Source: Bacillota bacterium (GTDB taxonomy: Bacteria > Bacillota_I > Bacilli_A > ML615J-28 > CAG-698). Taken from it: DNA of 64,000 bases. Below are positions 9,428 through 16,038 of this stretch, piece after piece (position 1 is the first letter of the stretch; each line of letters begins with the position of its first letter). The notes under the pieces were generated by a model. It was not told where the DNA came from. It worked only from the letters and a program-made list of their open reading frames with translations, and did not search any database. The position numbers and the translations under genes are program-made. The DNA lies in contig JAEEHM010000093.1 in assembly GCA_016280895.1 (NCBI GenBank), positions 38,750-102,749 of the forward strand, given 5' to 3'.

Positions 9428-10552
9428 ATGAGTAAATTAAAATTAATGACAATTGTGGGTACTAGACCAGAAATCATTAAAATGTCAGCAATTATTAAAA
9501 AATGTGACAAATACTTTGATCATGTTTTAGTTCATACTGGCCAAAACTATGATTATCAATTAAATCAAGTTTTCTTTAATGATTTAGGTTTGAGAGAACC
9601 AGATTATTATCTAGGCGTTGTTGGAAATGATTTAGGAGAAACAATGGGAAATGTTATTGCTAAATCATATAAATTAATGAGTGAAGTAAAACCAGATGCT
9701 ATAATTGTATTAGGTGATACTAATTCTTGTTTATGTGTACTTGCTGCTAAGAGATTACATATACCAGTTTTTCATATGGAAGCTGGTAACAGATGCAAAG
9801 ATGAAAATTTACCAGAAGAAGTAATAAGAAGAATTGTAGATGTAACATCAGATGTCAATTTATGTTATTCTGAACATGCAAGAAGATATATTTTAGATAG
9901 TGGTGTTAAACCAGAATACACATTTGTTGTTGGATCTCCAATGACTGAAGTATTAAATGGATGTATTGATAAAGTTAATAATTCTAAAATATTAGAAGAA
10001 CTAGGATTAAAGAAGAATGGATATATTTTGCTTTCTGCTCATAGAGAAGAAAATATTGATAATGAAGCTAATTTCTTTAGCTTAATGAATGCTGTAAATG
10101 CAATGGCAGAAAAATATGATATGCCAATTCTTTATAGTTGTCACCCGCGTTCTAAAAAATATATTGAAGCAAGGGGATTTAAATTTGATAAGAGAGTAAT
10201 ACAACATCAACCACTAGGTTTCTTTGATTACAATAAACTTCAACAAAATGCTTTTTGTGTAGTTTCTGATAGTGGAACTATACCTGAAGAAGGTTCATAT
10301 TTTAAATTTCCCGCAGTATCAGTAAGAACATCTACTGAAAGACCAGAAGCTATGGACAAAGGAGTGTTTGTGATAGGATCAATATCTACTGAAAAAGTAT
10401 TACAAGCAGTAGACTTAGCAGTAGAAATGCATAAGAATGGTGATGATGGATTAACTGTACCAGCATATGCTGATGAAAATGTATCAACAAAAGTTATTAA
10501 GATTATTCAAAGTTATACTGGAATCATCAATAAGATGGTTTGGAAAAAATGA
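9428..10552 (+). CDS. capG: UDP-sugar 2-epimerase, CapG/WbvD type
   Basis: 374 residues of the WecB superfamily (GT-B fold). It starts KLMTIVGTRPEIIKMSAII, has HMEAGNRCKDENLPEE instead of the WecB GHVEAGLRT form, and ends with SDSGTIPEEGSYF and RTSTERPEAM. The HMEAGN and GTIPEE variants are typical of the CapG/FnlC/WbvD group, which 2-epimerises the deoxy-L-sugar made by the two preceding enzymes. It follows the reductase by 13 bases with AAAAGGAG upstream. It is the last intact polysaccharide gene before the accessory island. Confidence 0.87.
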   Translation: MSKLKLMTIVGTRPEIIKMSAIIKKCDKYFDHVLVHTGQNYDYQLNQVFFNDLGLREPDYYLGVVGNDLGETMGNVIAKSYKLMSEVKPDAIIVLGDTNSCLCVLAAKRLHIPVFHMEAGNRCKDENLPEEVIRRIVDVTSDVNLCYSEHARRYILDSGVKPEYTFVVGSPMTEVLNGCIDKVNNSKILEELGLKKNGYILLSAHREENIDNEANFFSLMNAVNAMAEKYDMPILYSCHPRSKKYIEARGFKFDKRVIQHQPLGFFDYNKLQQNAFCVVSDSGTIPEEGSYFKFPAVSVRTSTERPEAMDKGVFVIGSISTEKVLQAVDLAVEMHKNGDDGLTVPAYADENVSTKVIKIIQSYTGIINKMVWKK

Positions 10553-10597
10553 AAGAATTAAAAAAGGTTGTAAGTTTAAGCAAAAGAGGAAGGGAAA

Positions 10598-11140
10598 ATG
10601 ATAAAAATGATTATTTTACCATTTAAAGTATTAAAAAAACATTGTATTGTACACCTCTTGTGGTTTCTATTTGTGCCAGTAATATCATCAATTGGTTTAA
10701 TATTTAATTTAATGAATTCAAATATGCCACAAGTAGTAGAAGATATTGGGATAGGATATTTTTATATTATTTCAATAGCATTAATTTGCTCAAGCATTTA
10801 TGATATTGCAGTGTGTTTTTATGAATTTGTGATTGAAAAACGTAAAGATACATTTATGGTATTTAAATTATGGTCTTTTTTTGTACTACTAGTTCTTATT
10901 ATTCCAACTATTCTATTTCAAACTACTAAGATAGGAGATTTATGGCCTATACAATTCGTTTTATTTGTTATAGTATGTTTTATATCTTTCTATGTAAGGT
11001 TAGTATTTAAAATGGATACATATTTAAATGAAGATGGTGACTATCTGCTTAAAGAAAATGAAGATATTGAGAAACTAAAAAAGAATCTAAGAAAGGGAAA
11101 CAATCCATCGGCTCCTGATGGAACAAATATAAAAGTATGA
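10598..11140 (+). CDS. Four-helix membrane protein of unknown function
   Basis: 180 residues with four hydrophobic segments, at about 12-36, 50-75, 85-106 and 112-133, and a charged cytoplasmic-looking tail ending [24 protein letters not shown] do not recognise the family. GAGGAAGGG precedes ATG 10598. Its stop overlaps the start of the DGQHR gene (ATGA), so the two are translationally coupled and probably form one unit. It lies just after capG but is far more AT-rich and is not an obvious polysaccharide enzyme. A membrane effector or anchor for the DGQHR protein is possible but unproven. Confidence 0.7.
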   Translation: MIKMIILPFKVLKKHCIVHLLWFLFVPVISSIGLIFNLMNSNMPQVVEDIGIGYFYIISIALICSSIYDIAVCFYEFVIEKRKDTFMVFKLWSFFVLLVLIIPTILFQTTKIGDLWPIQFVLFVIVCFISFYVRLVFKMDTYLNEDGDYLLKENEDIEKLKKNLRKGNNPSAPDGTNIKV

Positions 11141-12216
11141 AAAAAATATATTTGATTAAAATTAGTCAGCCCATTGGAACTTTTTATTGTGGCAAGATTT
11201 TCAGTGATGATTTAAAAATTATAGCCTCTCCTCAGAAGAGAGATAATACTGGCGGAATTCAAAGACGTTTAAGAGCTGAGAGGATAAAAGATATTTCTCA
11301 GTATTGCGAAGATCCAGATGCAACATTTCCCACTCCAATTATTATTGCAATAGACGAAAGCAATAATCTTAAAAAGTTGGAGAATGATATTTTTGAATAT
11401 GATTTAGATATGAATGAAAAAATTCATGCCGAAATTCTCGATGGCCAACATAGATTGTACGGAATAATTGATTCTAAAAAGAATATAGAGTTGCCAATAG
11501 TAATTATGTTTAATTTAACTGAAGAAGAAAAAGCATATATTTTTTCAACAATTAATAGTAATCAACAAAAAGTTGATAAATCACTGATATATGATTTGTT
11601 TGAGTTAAGTAGAACAAGAAGCCCATATAAAACTTGTCATGAATTAGCAAGACTCTTTAATTCAAATAACAGCTCTCCATTTTATGGTAGATTAAAAATG
11701 TTGGAAACTAGGGAGTCAGAAAATGAAACATTATCACAAGGGACATTTGTTAGATATGTTTTAAATTTGGTTACTGATAATCCACAAAAAGATTATATAG
11801 ATTTGAAAAGTGGGAAAAGAATAAAATATGAAAACGCAAGTTGTCCTTTGAGATACTATTTTTTGAATAACCAAGACGAGGTAATCTACCTTATTTTATC
11901 AAATTGTTTCAGCGCCGCCAAAAATGTGTTTAGAGAAGAATGGGATAACCCAAAAAGATATATTTTGACTAAAACAACAGGTTTTGGAGGAATTGTCAAG
12001 TTTTTAAAGAGCGCTTTACCTATGATATTTAAAGGGTCGAAAGATTTGACCATTGCAGCATTTGAAAAAATCTTTAAAAATGTTAAAAATGATTTTTCTA
12101 TTCAACATATAGTTTTAACTTCTTCCTTTTTTCCACCTGGTGAAATGGGCGAAAAAAAGCTGGCTGAATATATAAATAATGCTTTTATCAAATTATTGGA
12201 ACACAATGAAATCTAA
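11137..12216 (+). CDS. DGQHR-domain protein (DndB-like)
   Basis: 359 residues. [16 protein letters not shown] near residue 105 is the DGQHR motif, and [19 protein letters not shown] follows, as in DndB and other ParB-related DGQHR proteins. DndB regulates DNA phosphorothioation, but no dndACDE genes are in this window, so this looks like an orphan member of the type found in mobile elements and defence islands. The start overlaps the membrane-protein gene by four bases. The last codons (NEI-stop) lie inside sequence shared with the ugd tail copy that follows, so the C-terminus may have been altered by recombination. Confidence 0.8.
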   Translation: MKKIYLIKISQPIGTFYCGKIFSDDLKIIASPQKRDNTGGIQRRLRAERIKDISQYCEDPDATFPTPIIIAIDESNNLKKLENDIFEYDLDMNEKIHAEILDGQHRLYGIIDSKKNIELPIVIMFNLTEEEKAYIFSTINSNQQKVDKSLIYDLFELSRTRSPYKTCHELARLFNSNNSSPFYGRLKMLETRESENETLSQGTFVRYVLNLVTDNPQKDYIDLKSGKRIKYENASCPLRYYFLNNQDEVIYLILSNCFSAAKNVFREEWDNPKRYILTKTTGFGGIVKFLKSALPMIFKGSKDLTIAAFEKIFKNVKNDFSIQHIVLTSSFFPPGEMGEKKLAEYINNAFIKLLEHNEI

Positions 12217-12460
12217 TAGTGATAACTTTAGAGCATCTTCAATACAAGGAGTAATGAAGAGAGTAAAAGCTAAAGGAGTAAAGGTAATAATATATGAACC
12301 AACACTAGAAGATGGAAGTGAATTCTTTGGATCTGTTGTTGTAAATGATTTAAATAAGTTTAAATCATTATGTGATTGTATTATAGCTAATAGATATGAT
12401 TCTTGTTTAGATGATGTAGAAGATAAAGTTTATACAAGAGATTTATTTAGAAGAGATTAA
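12203..12460 (+). pseudogene. 3' fragment of UDP-glucose 6-dehydrogenase (ugd tail, copy 1)
   Basis: In the 12179-12460 frame the product from the Met at 12206 reads [20 protein letters not shown] and ends [10 protein letters not shown]. This is the C-terminal NAD/UDP-binding end of UDP-glucose dehydrogenases; the first roughly 300 residues are absent. It begins inside the final codons of the DGQHR gene. A near-identical tail lies at 15517-15771. The first 150 or so bases of the two copies agree almost perfectly and the ends diverge, so they come from two ugd alleles. A terminator follows directly. It is unlikely to encode a functional enzyme. Confidence 0.82.
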
Positions 12461-12462
12461 CT

Positions 12463-12490
12463 AAACTGGACTTGATAGTCCAGTTTTAAT
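12463..12490 (+). terminator. Intrinsic terminator after ugd tail copy 1
   Basis: AAACTGGAC-TTGATA-GTCCAGTTT is a perfect 9-bp stem with a 6-base loop followed by T-rich sequence. It probably came along with the ugd tail and insulates the DGQHR unit from the AbiH gene. Confidence 0.8.
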
Positions 12491-12512
12491 TACTAAAATA
12501 ACACTCTACTCT

Positions 12513-12541
12513 TTGACATTATTGGACAATTATTATATAAT
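12513..12541 (+). promoter_or_regulatory. Promoter of the AbiH-like gene
   Basis: TTGACA at 12513-12518, a 17-bp spacer and TATAAT at 12536-12541 form a near-perfect sigma-A promoter about 60 bp before ATG 12602. The gene therefore has its own strong promoter, independent of the modules before it. Confidence 0.75.
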
Positions 12542-12601
12542 ATAGTTAATAGAAATATAATATATTTATTCAAATATTAAATATTACTTTGGAGCATAAA
12601 T

Positions 12602-13690
12602 ATGGATTATGATTTATTAGTTGTAGGAAACGGGTTTGATTTGGGATCTAATTTTAAGACAAGTTATAAAGATTTTTTAATATATGAGGGACAAAAAGGT
12701 ATTACTAATCCTTTGATTTCATTTTTGTCTAGCGCTTATAATAAGAATTATTTTGTTAATGAAGATTGGAACGGCTTTGAAAAACTAATTTGTCAATATC
12801 TTCAATTTATAGCGTATTGTTTTAGTGAAAACGAAAATATAGAAACGTGGTTTTCAGAAGCTGAACCAGATGGATTTGGCTCGTATGGTCATAGATTTTA
12901 CTACTGGAAAATTAAAGATATTAGAAAGATACCTAGTAATATTTTTTTAATAATTAATCTACAAAATCCGCTAGATAGACTTATGTGGATATCTACGGAA
13001 TCAAATTTTATATCCAGCTTTGCTGGTGCAGATTCGTACTCTTCTTTGAAAGAATTATATTTTAGAGTACGTATTTGTGCTAATAAAGTTAATGCTACAA
13101 AAGAATATGCTATGAATTATATATTAGACGAATTTAATGCAGAATTACTTCGTTTAGAAGAAGAATTACAAAATTATATTAAGATTTCTACTGATCAAAT
13201 TAAAGCACCAGCATTAATTGCTAATCACAAACCTCATAGAATTGTTTCATTTAATTATAGTGAAACAGCACAAAAGTATTATGGCCTTGATGAAGAGCAT
13301 ATTGCATATATTCATGGAAAGGTATCGACAAATGTCGTCATAGGTGTAGAACCATCAATGATACAAAATCAAACATTTGATGAGGAATCTAATTTTATTA
13401 GGTTTTTTAAACGCTTTAGACGCATTTATAAAAACTGTAATAGTGATTACAATAATAAAATAATAAATCAACTGCCTAATAATTCTATAATTGCAGTCTT
13501 TGGGCACTCCCTTGATTTATCTGATAAGTCAATTTTAAAACCGCTATTTGAAAAACGATATAAACAATATGACATATATTGTTATGGAAATAAAGAGGTT
13601 TACGAATTGAAATTATCAAAATTGATAGGACTTGATTTATTAGATGAATTATATAATGATAATAAGATAAATTTTATTGAAGTTAATTAG
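12602..13690 (+). CDS. AbiH-like phage abortive-infection protein
   Basis: 362 residues. LLVVGNGFDLGSNFKTSYKD at the N-terminus is the AbiH family signature (NGFDL..G..TSY..F). The C-terminal half has IVSFNYSETAQKYYG, IAYIHGKV and IIAVFGHSLDLSDKSIL, also in AbiH order. The family is linked to abortive infection in lactococci, with unknown mechanism. GGAG precedes the ATG. The gene is isolated: it has its own promoter, the ugd tail upstream and the wecB tail downstream, consistent with a one-gene defence cassette. Confidence 0.85.
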   Translation: MDYDLLVVGNGFDLGSNFKTSYKDFLIYEGQKGITNPLISFLSSAYNKNYFVNEDWNGFEKLICQYLQFIAYCFSENENIETWFSEAEPDGFGSYGHRFYYWKIKDIRKIPSNIFLIINLQNPLDRLMWISTESNFISSFAGADSYSSLKELYFRVRICANKVNATKEYAMNYILDEFNAELLRLEEELQNYIKISTDQIKAPALIANHKPHRIVSFNYSETAQKYYGLDEEHIAYIHGKVSTNVVIGVEPSMIQNQTFDEESNFIRFFKRFRRIYKNCNSDYNNKIINQLPNNSIIAVFGHSLDLSDKSILKPLFEKRYKQYDIYCYGNKEVYELKLSKLIGLDLLDELYNDNKINFIEVN

Positions 13691-13711
13691 TATTATTTCT
13701 ATATATAAATT

Positions 13712-14063
13712 GAAATTAATATCATAGAACCAATTGAAGTATTTGATTGTCATAACTTTGAAGCAAGATCTTATTTAATATTAACTGATAGTGGTGGAAT
13801 ACAAGAAGAAGCACCAGCATATGGTGTACCAGTATTAGTAATGAGAGATACTACTGAAAGACATGAAGGAGTACAAGCAGGTACATTAAAAACTAGTAGG
13901 AACATCTGAAGAAGTAATATATAATGAATTTACTAAACTTCTTAATAATAAAGAAGAATATGCTAAAATGGCAAAAGCAGTAAATCCATATGGAGATGGA
14001 CATGCTTGTGAAAGAATTGCTGATATTCTAGAAGGAAAAGAATATCAGGAGTGGAAGAATTAA
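13712..14063 (+). pseudogene. 3' fragment of UDP-GlcNAc 2-epimerase (wecB tail), frameshifted
   Basis: Translation gives NIIEPIEVFDCHNFEA, then LILTDSGGIQEEAPAYGVPV, then after a frame change YGDGHACERIADILEG and KEYQEWKN-stop. This matches the C-terminal third of the intact wecB at 27408-28526 at both DNA and protein level. One extra A in the run near 13889-13893 breaks the frame between GTLK and LVGTSEE. There is no start and no N-terminal domain. It is a remnant between the AbiH and LPO_1073-like modules and is missing from the ORF track. Confidence 0.85.
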
Positions 14064-14123
14064 ACTTAAGCATTTCACATAGAGATGCCAATTATACTAA
14101 AAATGAATGGAGGGAATTGATAA

Positions 14124-14315
14124 ATGACATTTTATGAAATTATTTCAGTTGTTTTAGCTAGTATTAGTTCTTTGGTCGCGATTTTATCTTTTATTTTTAG
14201 TTTTAAAACTAAAAAGAAATATGATAGTTTCATGAAGTCACAGTTGAAAATTGATAAGAACGCTGGTGTTGCTGTAGGTGTTAATAATGGTGAAGTCAAT
14301 GTCAAACAAAAGTGA
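14124..14315 (+). CDS. Small single-span membrane protein with GVNNGEV tail motif
   Basis: 63 residues: one hydrophobic segment (about 5-27, IISVVLASISSLVAILSFIF), a basic stop-transfer stretch (KTKKKYD), and the tail NAGVAVGVNNGEVNVKQK. The tail motif recurs almost exactly at the N-terminus of the next protein (GTAVGVNNGEINIQ). GGAGGGAAT lies before ATG 14124. The next gene starts inside this one. I do not recognise the family. One idea is a membrane-acting effector that is paired with its neighbour through a short self-assembling motif; a split-off N-terminal part of the neighbour is another. Confidence 0.6.
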   Translation: MTFYEIISVVLASISSLVAILSFIFSFKTKKKYDSFMKSQLKIDKNAGVAVGVNNGEVNVKQK

Positions 14316-15366
14316 TATTTCTACTAACAACGGCACAGCTGTTGGAGTCAATAATGGTGAGATTAACATACAAAATGGTCTAACTTTAGAAGGATTAAGA
14401 CCTTATATTGAAGAAGTTGTTTGTTCTGAGATTGAAAAATACAAGAATAAAGCCCTTGAAACAGCAAGATTACGTGATGGCGAGTTCGTAGTTTCAGTAT
14501 TTGACAAGTTAAACAAATTGGAAACTAAGATTGAAAAAGTCCAAGAAGCCTTATCATCTCCATCAATGCAGTTTGATTTATTAGAAGCAGAAAGGGGATA
14601 TATTAAAACAGGAAGCCAGTCTTTGCTGAATATTTTGGGAGAATTAATTGCAGAAAGAGTTAATTGTAATGAGGCGACTATTAAACAAATAGTACTTAGT
14701 GAAGCAATTAAGACAGCTCCTATTCTCTTGGATAAGCAACTTGATATTTTGGCGTTGAGGTTTATTATTTCAAGAACGAGCCTTCCTGGAACTAGAACAT
14801 TAAAACAATTGATTTCTTTTCTTAAAGAAGATGTGTTACCTTTTTGTTCTAGAGTAAATAAAATAGATAGAGTAGATTTTGAACATCTTGATTATACTAG
14901 GTGTTCAATAAAGAGCGTTATGTCTACTTCGCTATACACTATTTTGTGGCACAACTATACTTCTGCTTTTTATGTGCCATTTTCTTCTGATTTATTAAAG
15001 ATGGAACTTATTAATGGCAAGAACTTATATGAGTGGTATCCTGAAGTGTTTATTAACGATGGAATAAACACATTAACATTTAGAAAGAATAATTATTCGG
15101 AGTTTTCAAATCAATTAAATGAAAGGAAGGATATACCTGAATCTGTTAAAAATAAAATGATTACATTTTATAAAACCCATTGCATCGAGGAAAAGAAAGC
15201 ATTTGATTATCTATTGAAAAATGCACCTGAATTGGAGCCGATAAATGAAATGTGGGATAAAGGAGTTTCATCGATTGTTTTAAGTTCAATTGGACTAGCT
15301 ATAGGAGCCATTCATATTAAAAATAATGTAAATTCATATATTGATTTAGACATTTGGATTCATTAA
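14299..15366 (+). CDS. LPO_1073/Vpar_1526-like protein of unknown function
   Basis: 355 residues from ATG 14299 (the track start at 14278 and ATG 14287 are alternatives; GGTGA precedes 14299 by about 5 bases). The N-terminus carries GTAVGVNNGEINIQNGLTLE, then a helical region (YIEEVVCSEIEKYKNKALE) and a long alpha-rich body ending VNSYIDLDIWIH. From memory this resembles the NCBI family LPO_1073/Vpar_1526, found in accessory and defence regions with no known activity. No catalytic motif is visible. It overlaps the small membrane protein by 17 bases and is followed by ugd tail copy 2. Confidence 0.6.
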   Translation: MSNKSDISTNNGTAVGVNNGEINIQNGLTLEGLRPYIEEVVCSEIEKYKNKALETARLRDGEFVVSVFDKLNKLETKIEKVQEALSSPSMQFDLLEAERGYIKTGSQSLLNILGELIAERVNCNEATIKQIVLSEAIKTAPILLDKQLDILALRFIISRTSLPGTRTLKQLISFLKEDVLPFCSRVNKIDRVDFEHLDYTRCSIKSVMSTSLYTILWHNYTSAFYVPFSSDLLKMELINGKNLYEWYPEVFINDGINTLTFRKNNYSEFSNQLNERKDIPESVKNKMITFYKTHCIEEKKAFDYLLKNAPELEPINEMWDKGVSSIVLSSIGLAIGAIHIKNNVNSYIDLDIWIH

Positions 15367-15399
15367 TAATAAAAATTCGCCAAGTATTGATAAGAGTAT

Positions 15400-15771
15400 A
15401 TGATAATTGTTGAATTTAATAGAAATAGAAAAGATCATATAGCAGATGCAGTACTTGCAAAAGCCGGATTTACTGAAAAGAATGCTAATAAGATAACAAT
15501 AGGATTATTTAGATTAACAATGAAATCTAATAGTGATAACTTTAGAGCATCTTCAATACAAGGAGTAATGAAGAGAGTAAAAGCTAAAGGAGTAAAGGTA
15601 ATAATATATGAACCAATGCTAGAAGATGGAAGTGAATTCTTTGGATCTGTTGTTGTAAATGATTTAAATAAGTTTAAAAAAGAATGTAATTGTATTATAG
15701 CTAATAGATATGATTCTTGCTTAGATGATGCCGAAGATGAAGCTTTCACAAGATTTTTTAAAAGAAAATAA
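15400..15771 (+). pseudogene. 3' fragment of UDP-glucose 6-dehydrogenase (ugd tail, copy 2)
   Basis: 123 codons starting [18 protein letters not shown] and continuing to [20 protein letters not shown], the C-terminal domain of a UDP-glucose dehydrogenase. It extends about 115 bases further upstream in ugd than copy 1. The end is degenerate ([11 protein letters not shown] instead of [12 protein letters not shown]). There is no N-terminal Rossmann domain or catalytic Cys, so it is not an enzyme. Its downstream hairpin is eroded compared with copy 1. Confidence 0.8.
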
Positions 15772-16038
15772 GTAAATTGGATTTAAAAAACAAGTTTTAA
15801 TTTTAGTAGCATGATTTGTAAGATGATTGAATCAAGACAATAAGTATTAAATAATAAAAAAAAGTAAAAACTAATTAGAATTGCATTTAATGAAATTGTA
15901 ATAACAAGATGTAGGAAAGCTTAATATAAATAACCAGAACAAAGCTAGAAATTGAGTATCTAATCAAAAAAAATCTAGGCTATTGTTTGTAAAAGGTAAT
16001 TTCATATAGCACTGCAGCGTAATATAGAAAGAGGGAAA
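15772..16038. other. AT-rich intergenic stretch
   Basis: About 270 bases between the ugd tail and the nuclease-like gene. It has a weak hairpin just after the ugd stop (TTGGATTTAAAAAACAAG followed by T-rich DNA). I saw no convincing promoter or open frame. Confidence 0.5.

Noticed and set aside
11137-12216. A full Dnd phosphorothioation system
   Set aside because: Only a DGQHR protein is present; no cysteine desulfurase, DndC, DndD or DndE was seen in the window.
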